Notes under the pieces: model-generated
Databases searched by the model: none
What the model was told of the DNA's origin: nothing
Seen by the model: the letters and a program-made list of their open reading frames with translations, nothing else
In this document: positions 6,364 through 14,600 of the stretch, piece after piece
Position numbering within the stretch: position 1 is the first letter of the stretch
Layout of the letters: every line of letters begins with the position of its first letter
NCBI GenBank assembly: GCA_021827225.1
Contig: JAKAXG010000029.1
Coordinates: 1-15,408 of the forward strand
Length of the DNA stretch: 15,408 nucleotides
Reading direction: 5' to 3'
Source of the DNA: Actinomycetes bacterium
Lineage (GTDB): Bacteria; Actinomycetota; Acidimicrobiia; Acidimicrobiales; Palsa-688
Program-made: the position numbers and the translations under genes

Positions 6364-7080
6364 ATGGCGAAGAAAGAGTCCCGGATCCTCGTCGTCGATG
6401 ACGACCCGCAGTTGCGGTCCCTCCTCCTGCTGGTGTTGGAGGGAGAGGGTTACCCGGTGACGCTGGTGTCGGACGCCAAGAGCGCCATCTCGGAGGTGGA
6501 GCAGGGGGCCACGGACCTGGTCATCCTCGACGTCTCCCTGGGGGTCGACGACGGCCGCATGGTGCTGGCCCGGATCCGGGAGATGGGCGACCTCCCGGTG
6601 ATCATGATCAGCGGCAAGGGCGACACCGCCGACCGCGTCCTCGGCCTGCGGCTGGGGGCCGACGACTTCCTGCCGAAGCCGTTCTCCCCGGTGGAGCTGG
6701 TGGCCCGGGTGGAGACGGTCCTGCGGCGCAGCGGGCCGCGGACCGGCTCGGTGCCGGTGATCGACTTGGACCCCGCCGACGACAACGGCGCCACGGGGCT
6801 GCGGGTCAACGAGACCACCCGCGAGGTCACCATCGACGGGCGGCCCATCGAGCTGACCGCCAAGGAGTTCGACCTGCTGGCGTTCCTGGCCCGATCGCCC
6901 CGCCAGGTCTTCAGCCGGGGCCAGCTGCTGGAGCACGTGTGGGCCTCCCGCTCGGAGTGGCAGGACGAAGCCACGGTCACCGAGCACGTCCGGCGGGTCC
7001 GCCACAAGATCGAGCCCGACCCGGCCAAGCCCCGCTGGATCACCACCGTGCGGGGCGTCGGCTACCGCTTCGAACCTTAG
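6364..7080 (+). CDS. OmpR/PhoB-family response regulator
   Basis: 238 residues. The receiver domain (about 6-122) has the acidic pocket D12-D14 in VVDDDPQ, phosphoacceptor D56 in VILDVSL, switch residue S83 in IMISGKG and K105 in LPKPFSP. The DNA-binding winged helix (about 145-237) shows RPIELTAKEFDLLAFLA, the recognition-helix region EATVTEHVRRVRHKIE and the terminal WITTVRGVGYRFEP, all typical of OmpR/PhoB. It binds DNA as a phosphorylated dimer and regulates transcription. ATG 6364 was chosen because it directly precedes the receiver domain (MAKKESRILVVDDD); the frame extends to GTG 6331, which would add 11 residues unlike the family. No Shine-Dalgarno is visible. Its gene converges on the hybrid kinase gene with 27 bp between the stops. 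It is not co-directional with a kinase, so its partner may be that kinase or one elsewhere. Confidence 0.95.
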   Translation: MAKKESRILVVDDDPQLRSLLLLVLEGEGYPVTLVSDAKSAISEVEQGATDLVILDVSLGVDDGRMVLARIREMGDLPVIMISGKGDTADRVLGLRLGADDFLPKPFSPVELVARVETVLRRSGPRTGSVPVIDLDPADDNGATGLRVNETTREVTIDGRPIELTAKEFDLLAFLARSPRQVFSRGQLLEHVWASRSEWQDEATVTEHVRRVRHKIEPDPAKPRWITTVRGVGYRFEP

Positions 7081-7107
7081 CGTCGGGTCGAAACCGGCAG
7101 CCCCGGT

Positions 7108-9597
7108 CTAAACCCGCCCCCGGTTACGCACCCGCCCGACCGACACCACCTCCGCGACCCGTAGTCGCAGGGAGTCGGGGGTGTAGGGCTTGCGGATGAC
7201 CGGGTCGCCATGGCCGGCCGGGATGGCCCGGGAGCCGGTGTATCCCGTCATGTACACCACCGGCAGATCCGGCCGGGCCGAGCGCGCCGCCTTCACCAGG
7301 TCCACCCCCGACATCTGCGGGAGTATCACGTCGGTCACCAGGGCGTCGAACGGCTCCCCGCCGGTCAGCCGGGCGAGGGCCTCCTCGGCGTCGGGTAGCG
7401 CCACCACCTCCAGCCCGATGGAGGTGAGAGCCTCCCGGGCCATGCCCATGAGATCGGTCTCGTCCTCCACCAGCAGCACCCGGCCGGTGATGGTGCGGCC
7501 CGCCGGCCAGTGCTCGTCGTCGTCTCCGGCCACGGTGAGGGGGGCGTCCTTCACGAGCGGCAGCCAGAGGCGGATCGTCGTGCCCTGGCCCGGGGCTGAA
7601 TCGATGTGCATCTGCCCGCCCCGCTCCCGGACCAGGCCGTACACCGTCGCCAGGCCCAGACCCGACCCCCGGCCACGGTCTTTGGTGGTGAAGAACGGCT
7701 CCATGCAGCGGGCCAGCACGTCCGGGGCCATCCCCGGTCCGTCGTCGGCCACGCTCACCACCGCCAGAGGGCCCGACGGCAGGTCCAGCTCCCGTACCCG
7801 GTCGGCCGTCGGCGCGTCCACCTGGACGCTCACGTCGACCCGGCCCTCGCCGTTCATGGCGTCGGAGGCGTTGATCACCAGGTTGACGATGATCTGCTCC
7901 ATCTCGCTCGGGTCGAGCCGGACCTTGATCACGTTGCGCGACGCCCGGATGCGCAACTCGACACCCGGCCCCACCACCCGGGCCAGCACCGCGTCCAGCC
8001 CCGACACCGCCCGCCCCAGGTCGATGACCACCCCCGAGTCGACCTTCTGGCGGGTCATGTCGAGCATCTGCTGTGTCAGGTTGGCCGCCCGCTTGGAGGC
8101 GGCCTCGATGTTGGCGATCATCGCCAGCTGCTTCTCGTCGTCGATGCCGCGCCTCAGGATCGACGCGTACCCGATGATGAGGGTCAGCAGGTTGTTGAAG
8201 TCGTGGGCCACCCGGCCGGCGACCTGGCCCATGGCGTCGAGCCTCTGCGCCTGGACCAGGGCCATCTCCGCCCGGCGCATCTCGCTCACGTCCACCCCGG
8301 CCACCAGCACCGACGGGCCGTCCGTCGAGTACACCGCCGGCAGCTGGGCCCCCGACACCGACAGCTCCCGGCCGTCCAGGCGGATCGTGCGCATCGACAC
8401 GGTGCCGTACTCGAGCACCTCGTTGCCGAGCTTCAGGATCTCCTCCCGCATGGCCGACCCGAGCTGCCAGCTCCCCGGGTTGGACGGCCAGCCGAACAGC
8501 TCCTGGGCCGTCCTGTTGGCCATGGTGACGAAACCGGACGGGTCGACCTCGACCAGGGCCACTGGGGAGGCGTCGACCACCGCCCGCAGGCGGGCCTCGT
8601 GCTTGAGGGCCGTCTCGGTGCCGAGGGCCCGTTCGAACGCCACCGGGATCAGCGACGCCAGCGAGCTCAGCACCGGCTCCTCCTCACCGGCCAGCACCTC
8701 GTCGACGAACACCACCAGGGCGCCGTGCTGCCAGGGGTCGGTGTTGGGCAGCGGATAGGCGATCCACCCCCGGCCCCGGTTCACCCGCCCGCCGGCCACC
8801 GACTCGAAGGCGGTGTCGGCCACGTCCAGGTTCACCTCGCCGGCCTGGGCGTGGACCATGGAGCCGTCCGCCTTGGACCAGCGGGCCATGGCCCCCGCCG
8901 CCTCGTGGATGACGCAGGCCTCGAGGCACGCCGTGTCGAGGACCGCCTGCGGGGTGGCCGCCCCGGCCAGGTTGGTGGCCGCCGCCGCCAACCTCCGCAG
9001 CCGGCGCACGGTGCGGCTCTGCTCGCGGGCGGAGGCCTGCATCTCCCGGTGCAGCATCACCCGCTGGATGGCGGTGCCGATGCGGCTGCTCAGCTCGCTG
9101 GCCAGACGCAGCGCCGACGGGCGGAACCCCCGGCGCGTCCCGCCGGTCGCGGCGACGAACCAGCCCAGCGTCAGCCCGCCCCCCGTCACCGGGCTGACGA
9201 TCATCGACTGGGCGGCCAGGTCCTCGCGCACCCGGTGGGCCGCCGAGCTGCCCTCCGACTCGGAGTACACCAGCACCGGGCGGCGGTCGTGGGCCACCAT
9301 CCGGCCCACCGGTTCCCAGGCGGGAGGCAGCCGCAGACCGCCGGTGCGGTTGTAGCGGTAGGCGGCCGTCCGCACCGTCCCGTCCGGGCTGATCACCTCG
9401 ATGGCGCACAGGTCGGCGAAGTCGGCCACGGACGCCTCGGCCACGCTGTCCATGGCCGCGTCGTACTCGTCGAGGGTGGCATCCAGGAGGCTGCTCACCG
9501 TGGCGAGCAGGTCCAGCCGCTGCAGCGCCTCCCGCTCACCGAGGAGGGCCACCTCGGTGGGTGTCATGCCGCTGCGTCCCGGATTGAGGTCTGTCAT
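7108..9597 (-). CDS. soluble hybrid sensor histidine kinase (GAF-GAF-PAS-HisKA-HATPase-REC)
   Basis: 829 residues with no transmembrane helix, so a cytoplasmic sensor. In order: GAF-like domain (about 25-180), second GAF-like domain (about 205-325), PAS (about 335-445), dimerisation/phosphoacceptor domain with H465 in GRVAHDFNNLLTLI, ATPase domain with N-box N572/N576 in QIIVNLVINASDAM, G1 DDGPGM (618-623), PFFTTK and G2 GRGSGLGLA (642-650), and a receiver domain (about 705-825) with E711/D712, phosphoacceptor D756 in LVTDVILPQMSG, T784 and K803. All catalytic residues are present. The HDFNN box is the type found in CckA/NtrB-like hybrid kinases. The ligand is not evident. ATG 9597 was chosen; TTG 9606 (three more residues) and ATG 9567 are alternatives, and none has a good ribosome binding site. 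No Hpt protein is nearby to receive phosphate from the receiver. Confidence 0.93.
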   Translation of the reverse strand: MTDLNPGRSGMTPTEVALLGEREALQRLDLLATVSSLLDATLDEYDAAMDSVAEASVADFADLCAIEVISPDGTVRTAAYRYNRTGGLRLPPAWEPVGRMVAHDRRPVLVYSESEGSSAAHRVREDLAAQSMIVSPVTGGGLTLGWFVAATGGTRRGFRPSALRLASELSSRIGTAIQRVMLHREMQASAREQSRTVRRLRRLAAAATNLAGAATPQAVLDTACLEACVIHEAAGAMARWSKADGSMVHAQAGEVNLDVADTAFESVAGGRVNRGRGWIAYPLPNTDPWQHGALVVFVDEVLAGEEEPVLSSLASLIPVAFERALGTETALKHEARLRAVVDASPVALVEVDPSGFVTMANRTAQELFGWPSNPGSWQLGSAMREEILKLGNEVLEYGTVSMRTIRLDGRELSVSGAQLPAVYSTDGPSVLVAGVDVSEMRRAEMALVQAQRLDAMGQVAGRVAHDFNNLLTLIIGYASILRRGIDDEKQLAMIANIEAASKRAANLTQQMLDMTRQKVDSGVVIDLGRAVSGLDAVLARVVGPGVELRIRASRNVIKVRLDPSEMEQIIVNLVINASDAMNGEGRVDVSVQVDAPTADRVRELDLPSGPLAVVSVADDGPGMAPDVLARCMEPFFTTKDRGRGSGLGLATVYGLVRERGGQMHIDSAPGQGTTIRLWLPLVKDAPLTVAGDDDEHWPAGRTITGRVLLVEDETDLMGMAREALTSIGLEVVALPDAEEALARLTGGEPFDALVTDVILPQMSGVDLVKAARSARPDLPVVYMTGYTGSRAIPAGHGDPVIRKPYTPDSLRLRVAEVVSVGRVRNRGRV

Positions 9598-9822
9598 GTC
9601 GGTCAACCAGTGCTAGATCTTCCGACCCCCAGCGAGGCCACGTATCAAACAGGTGACCCTACGGTAGCTTGTCCGCCGCCGACCCGGCTCCCGGTTGCCT
9701 AATTCGGCCGGGACTTCTGCGGGCTTTGCGGCATAAGAGGCTGTTCTCCCGTTCCCCGGGGCTGTGGCCGAGCCCGCCCGCAGGCTCGGCCACAGTCTCC
9801 CCGGTCGGCTTCGGTCCCGCCC
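9598..9822. other. intergenic region between histidine kinase start and acyl-CoA dehydrogenase end
   Basis: 225 bp without a gene. It contains the hairpin at 9762-9795 and the upstream region of the kinase. On the minus strand TTGATA (9643-9648) resembles a -35, but the bases 17 further on (TCGGAA) are not a convincing -10. The segment 9640-9745 is less GC-rich than its surroundings. I see no small reading frame with a credible start and family. Confidence 0.45.
9762..9795. terminator. 13-bp perfect-stem hairpin behind the acyl-CoA dehydrogenase gene
   Basis: CTGTGGCCGAGCC (9762-9774) and GGCTCGGCCACAG (9783-9795) are exact inverted repeats around an eight-base loop. The hairpin begins 27 bp after the acyl-CoA dehydrogenase stop in its direction of transcription. 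No T-tract follows on the minus strand, so it would be a T-less terminator. Confidence 0.7.
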
Positions 9823-11124
9823 TCAGTTCTTGGGCAGATCCTTGAAGGGGACGACCTTGTCGTTGTTCGGCTCCTTGGGCAGACCCAGGACCCGCTCACC
9901 GATGATGTTGTGCTGGATCTCGTCGGTGCCGCCGTAGATCTGCGGGGCCTGGGCGAAGAGGGACATCTCGGTGATCATGCCGCCGAGGGCCCCGCCGGGC
10001 AGGTCCTGGAGGGCCTGGTCGCCGGCCGAGTCGTACCCGTGCAGCATCCCCCGCGAGCCGAGGATCCGCAGCCCCAGGTCCCGGGACAGGCGGAGGATGA
10101 TGCTCATGGACAGCTTGGCGATGTTGCCCATACCGGCGATGTCGCCGCCGCTGGCCCGCAGGGCCTTCTGGCGCAGCCCCATGTAGCGGCCGATCTCGGT
10201 GAGGGTGTGCAGCTTGGCCAGGTCCTGGCGGATGCCGGGGTCGTGGTTGAGGCCCAGCTCGCGGGCGGCGGCCGTGAGCAGCCTGGACGTGCCGGCGACC
10301 CCTCCGGGACCGCCCGAGCCACCGCGGGTGCGGCCGCGCACCAGGTCGCCGGCCCGCTTGCCCAGGTCGCCGGCCACCGAGCCCGGCACCGCCGTGCTGG
10401 CGCCGGCCGAGCCGCCGCCGGCGCCCAGGCCGGCCCGCTCGAACGCCAAGGTGGTGTTGGCCACGGCCCAGCCGTTGCCGGCGCCGCCGATCATGGCGTC
10501 GTTGCCCACCCGGGCCTCGTTGATGAACACCTCGTTGAACAGGGCCCGCCCGGTCATCTCCCGCAGGGGCCGGATCTCCACGCCGGGCTGGTGCATGTCG
10601 AAAGCGAAGTAGGTGATGCCCTGGTGCTTGGGCACTTCCGGATTGGTGCGGGCGAGGAGCATGCCCTTGTCGGCCACCTGACCGCCGGAGGTCCACACCT
10701 TCTGGCCGGTGATCACCCACTCGTCGCCGTCGCGCACCGCTTTGCACTGCAGGCCGGCCAGGTCCGATCCGGCGCCCGGCTCGCTGAACAGCTGGCACCA
10801 CGCCTCCTGCCCGGTCACGATGGGGCGGATGTAGCGCTCCTGCTGCTCGGGGGTGCCGTGGGTGGCGATGGTGGGGGCGGCCAGGAGGAGACCCAGGCCG
10901 CCGGGGGCGGGCAGGGCCCCGAACTCCACGATGGCCTCCTGGACTGCGACCGCTTCCGAGCGGGACAGGCCCTTCCCGTAGGCGCCTTCGGGCAGGGACG
11001 GCGACGCCCAGCCGGACGTCCCCAGCCGCTCCCACCACTCCGCCACGGTGAGGTCCGGGTCCCAGTTCTCACTGAGCCAGGCCTTGACCTCGGTTACCGC
11101 GTCCGTGCTCTGGGTGGTCGACAT
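9823..11124 (-). CDS. acyl-CoA dehydrogenase (FadE-like, FAD-dependent)
   Basis: 433 residues. Oxidises an acyl-CoA at the alpha-beta bond and passes electrons to ETF. Visible: N-terminal helical domain (about 1-105), the flavin and substrate signature QLFSEPGAGSDLAGL (111-125), middle beta-domain with WVITGQKVWTSGG (136-148), and C-terminal helices ending IYGGTDEIQHNIIGERV (396-412). The Glu that acts as base in medium-chain enzymes (in YEGT) is Gly here (G398). E229 in LAFERAGLG lies where isovaleryl- and long-chain acyl-CoA dehydrogenases carry theirs, so it is the likely base. Residues 232-280 are a Gly/Ser/Ala-rich insert in the loop after that helix. Start ATG 11122-11124; AGGGGAGG lies 11 bases upstream. 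The gene diverges from the thioesterase operon. Chain length or steroid use cannot be decided from the sequence. Confidence 0.94.
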   Translation of the reverse strand: MSTTQSTDAVTEVKAWLSENWDPDLTVAEWWERLGTSGWASPSLPEGAYGKGLSRSEAVAVQEAIVEFGALPAPGGLGLLLAAPTIATHGTPEQQERYIRPIVTGQEAWCQLFSEPGAGSDLAGLQCKAVRDGDEWVITGQKVWTSGGQVADKGMLLARTNPEVPKHQGITYFAFDMHQPGVEIRPLREMTGRALFNEVFINEARVGNDAMIGGAGNGWAVANTTLAFERAGLGAGGGSAGASTAVPGSVAGDLGKRAGDLVRGRTRGGSGGPGGVAGTSRLLTAAARELGLNHDPGIRQDLAKLHTLTEIGRYMGLRQKALRASGGDIAGMGNIAKLSMSIILRLSRDLGLRILGSRGMLHGYDSAGDQALQDLPGGALGGMITEMSLFAQAPQIYGGTDEIQHNIIGERVLGLPKEPNNDKVVPFKDLPKN

Positions 11125-11184
11125 GACTAACGGGGCCTCCCCTCGTTGAAGTTCCTCGAAACTACAAGTATCCCCCGTCCTACG

Positions 11185-11198
11185 ACCAACTCGTTGGT
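11185..11198. promoter_or_regulatory. inverted repeat ACCAAC-TC-GTTGGT in the divergent promoter gap (possible operator)
   Basis: Six-base arms around a two-base centre, in the 92-bp gap between the divergent acyl-CoA dehydrogenase and thioesterase genes, and just upstream of the putative -10 at 11205. The core AACnnGTT matches the core of the KstR operator used by a TetR-family regulator of lipid and steroid genes, but the outer bases differ. Regulator identity is inference; no regulator gene is adjacent. Confidence 0.5.
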
Positions 11199-11204
11199 GG
11201 GAGA

Positions 11205-11210
11205 TACCGT
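11205..11210 (+). promoter_or_regulatory. putative -10 TACCGT for a leaderless thioesterase-putA transcript
   Basis: TACCGT fits TANNNT, the actinobacterial -10 pattern, and lies six bases before GTG 11217. Transcription starting at that G would be leaderless, which fits the lack of a well-spaced ribosome binding site (GGGAG at 11199-11203 is 13 bases away). No good -35 is visible. Confidence 0.4.
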
Positions 11211-11216
11211 TCGGCA

Positions 11217-11693
11217 GTGACCTACGACGCGACCCCGGCCCGCACCTGCCTGTACCGCCAACGGGTGCGGTACTCGGAGGCGGACCAGCAGGGCGTGGTG
11301 TTCAACATGTGGTACCTCGGGTACTTCGACGAGGCCATGACCCTGTTCCTCGAAGAGGGCGGCCTGCCGTACTCCGCCATGCTCGACGAGGGCTTCGATG
11401 TGCAGCTGGTGCACACCGAGATCGACTGGCACTCGTCGCTGCGCTGGCCGGACCGGGTGGAGGTGACGGTGGGGGCCGAGGGCACCGGCCGCACCAGCTT
11501 CACCGTGCGCTTCGATGTGCGCAACGCCGCCGGCGACGACGTGGCCACGGGGCGGACGGTCTATGTGGTCGTGGCCACCGACGGCTCCGGTAAGCGGCCC
11601 ATCCCACCCTCGCTGGGCCGGGCCCTCGGGTGGCCCGACGGATCGGCCCGGGACCCGGCCGCCACGGCGGTGGCGGGTGAGACCGGCGCGTGA
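11217..11693 (+). CDS. acyl-CoA thioesterase, hotdog fold (YbgC/FadM-like)
   Basis: 158 residues, typical for the 4-hydroxybenzoyl-CoA thioesterase/YbgC group. The signature VRYSEADQQGVVFNMWYLGYF (17-37) carries D23, the residue expected to be the catalytic Asp, followed by the long hotdog helix (FDEAMTLFLEE). Later strands LVHTEIDWHSSLRWPDRVEV and TSFTVRFDV fit the fold. It hydrolyses acyl-CoA thioesters to free acids and CoA; substrate unknown. The start is GTG 11217; the coding signature begins soon after, and no better start lies upstream. The last 25 residues are Ala-rich and outside the fold. The stop overlaps the putA start in GTGA, so the two are co-translated. The link between thioester hydrolysis and proline catabolism is not obvious; the pairing may only reflect shared regulation. 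Confidence 0.9.
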   Translation: MTYDATPARTCLYRQRVRYSEADQQGVVFNMWYLGYFDEAMTLFLEEGGLPYSAMLDEGFDVQLVHTEIDWHSSLRWPDRVEVTVGAEGTGRTSFTVRFDVRNAAGDDVATGRTVYVVVATDGSGKRPIPPSLGRALGWPDGSARDPAATAVAGETGA

Positions 11694-14600
11694 GCCGGGA
11701 ACCCGACGACACCGGCGGCGCTGACCGGGCCGAGGCCCTGGGCGCGTCACTGTTGGTCGACGCCGACGCCCGCCGCCGGCCCCGCGAACGCCGCCAGGCG
11801 GCCCGGCTGGCCCGGATCCTGGGCGATCCCGCCGGGCGGCGCGCCATCCTGGCCCTCACCGACGAGGTGCTGCGCATCGGCGACCCGGCCCGGGCGGCCG
11901 GCGTGTACGCCGGCCTGGTCCGCAGCGGCGGCAGCCTGGCCGCCGACTGGCGCTCGGCGCGCTTCATGGCGCCGGCGGACCGGGCTGCCTACGTGGCCGG
12001 TGGCCGGCTGGCCCCGCTGCTGCCGGCGGCCGTGGTGCCCCTGCTTCGCCGGCGGGTGCTGAAGGAGATGTCGGGCGTCATCCTGCCGGCCGGCCGAAGG
12101 GCCCTGCAGCGCCACGCCGCCGAGCGCCGGGCGCGGGGCATGCGCCTCAACATCAACGTCCTCGGTGAGGCGGTCCTCGGCGAGGACGAGGCCCGCCGCC
12201 GGCTGGCGCAGATCCTGGAGATGCTGGCCCGGCCGTCGGTCGACTACGTCAGCGTCAAGGTCTCCGCCATCTGCTCCCAGCTCGACGTGCTCGCCTTCGA
12301 CGAGGAGGTCGAGCGCGTCGCCGGCCGCCTCCGGCCGCTCTACCGGGCCGCCGCCGCCCACCGGCCGGCCAAGTTCGTCAACCTGGACATGGAGGAGTAC
12401 CGGGACCTGGCCCTCACGGTGGCGGTGTTCCGGAAGGTCCTCGACGAGCCGGAGTTCCGCCACCTCGACGCCGGCATCGTCCTGCAGGCCTACCTGCCCG
12501 ACTCCCTGCCGGCACTCCGGGAGCTGTGCTCGTGGGCCCGCCGCCGGCAGGCGGAGAGCCGGCGGCCCGAGACCCGGGAGGCCGAGACCCGGGGGGCCGA
12601 CGGCCCGGGCGGGGACGGCGCCGGCCGGCGGGGGGCGGTCAAGGTGCGCATCGTCAAGGGCGCCAACCTGGCCATGGAGACGGTGGAGGCCGAGCTGCAG
12701 CGCTGGCCCCGGGCGCCGTTCGCCACCAAGGCCGAGACGGACGCCAACTACAAGCGGATGCTGGCCGTGGCCCTCGACCCGGCCAACGACGGGGCCGTCC
12801 GGGTCGGCGTGGCCAGTCACAACCTGTTCGAGATCGCCTGGGCGGTCAGCCGGGCCGAGAGCGGCGGGCAGCGGCACCGCCTCGAGCTCGAGATGCTCGA
12901 GGGCATGTCGCCGGCGGCGGCCGAGGCGGTGGCCGCCCGGTTCGGGGGGCTGCTGCTCTACGCGCCGGTCGTCGACCCGGGCGATCTCCAGGCGGCCATC
13001 GCCTACCTGGTCCGCCGGCTGGACGAGAACAGCGCACCGGACAACTTCCTGGCCCACCAATTCGCCATGACCCTCGACTCGCCCGCCTGGGCCGCCGAAG
13101 CCGCCCGCTTCCGGGCGGCGGTGGCGGACGCCGGCCGCCCGCAGGAGTCGCCGGCGGCGGCGGTGGCCAGCCGGCGCACCCAGGACCGGGCCCGGGAGGA
13201 GGCGCAGCCGGCCCCGCCGGCCGAGGGGGGGAGCGGCTTCCTGAACGAGCCCGACACCGACTTCACCCGGCCCGCCAACCGCGACTGGGTCGCCGCCCAC
13301 CTGCAGCGGGTCGGCGAGCAGGGATTGCCCGAGTACCGGCCCGTGGTCGGCGGCCGGCCGGGCCGAGAACCGGCCGACCGGGACGGCATAGACCCCAGCC
13401 GCCCCGACCGGCCCGCCTACCGCTGGGCGTCGGCCGAGGCCGCCACCGTCGAGGAGGCCATCTCCGCCGCCCGCGCCTTCCGGGAGGAGTGGTCAGCCAC
13501 CCCTCCCGCCGACAGGGCGCGGACCCTCAGGGCGGCGGCCGCCGGGCTGGCCCGGGCCCGGGGCCGGCTTCTGGCGGTGATGGCCGTGGACACGGGCAAA
13601 ACCGTCCGGGAGGGCGACCCCGAGGTCTCGGAGGCGGTCGACTTCGCCTCCTACTACGCCGCCCATGTCCCCGACCCGGCCGCCGGCTTCCGCCCGTACG
13701 GCACGGTGGTGGTCGCCTCCCCCTGGAACTTCCCTCTGTCCATACCGGCCGGCGGGGTGCTGGCCGCCCTGGCCGCCGGCAACACCGTCATCCTGAAGCC
13801 GGCCCCCGAGGCGGTGGCGGTGGCCGGGGAGCTGGCCCGGGTGCTGTGGGCGGCGGGCGTCCCGCACCGGGCGCTGCAGTTCGTGCCCTGTGCCGACGGG
13901 GACGCCAGCCGGCTGCTGATCACCTCCGCCGGCGTCGACGCGGTGATCCTGACCGGCTCCTGGGACACCGCCCAGATGTTCCGGCGGTGGCGCCCCGACC
14001 TGCGCCTCCACGCCGAGACCAGCGGCAAGAACGCCATCGTCGTCACCGCCACGGCCGACCCCGACCAGGCCATCGCCGACCTGGTGCACTCCGCCTTCGG
14101 CCACGCCGGCCAGAAATGCTCGGCCGCCAGCCTGGCCATTCTCGAGGACCGGGTGTTCGACGACGGCCGGTTCCTCCGTCGCCTGGCCGACGCCGTCCGC
14201 AGCCTGCGGGTGGGACCGGCCGCCCGGCCGGCTACCGCCATGGGTCCTCTCATCCGCCCGCCGGAGGGGCCGCTCGCCGCCGCCCTCGGCAGGCTGGAGG
14301 CGGGGGAGCGGTGGCTGGTGCAGCCCCGCAGGCTCGACCGGCACGGTTACCTGTGGAGCCCGGGCGTGAAGACCGGGGTGGAGCCCGGATCCCCGTTCCA
14401 CTTGACCGAGTGCTTCGGGCCGGTGCTGGGGGTCCTGCGGGCCGCCGACCTCGACTCCGCGTTGCAGTTGCAGAACGCCCCCGCCTACGGCCTCACCGGC
14501 GGGCTCCAGGCCCTCGACCCGCTGGAGGTGGAGCACTGGCGGGCCCACGCCCACGCCGGGAACCTCTACGTCAACCGGGGGATCACCGGGGCGGTGGTCG

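Noticed and set aside
7081..7107. Small inverted repeat ACCGG/CCGGT between the convergent regulator and kinase genes as a terminator
   Set aside because: The stem is only five pairs and such short GC repeats are expected by chance in this DNA.
7606..9702. 698-residue plus-strand frame opposite the histidine kinase
   Set aside because: The kinase frame carries every catalytic motif; the antisense frame has repetitive His/Arg/Gly/Val content and no family resemblance.
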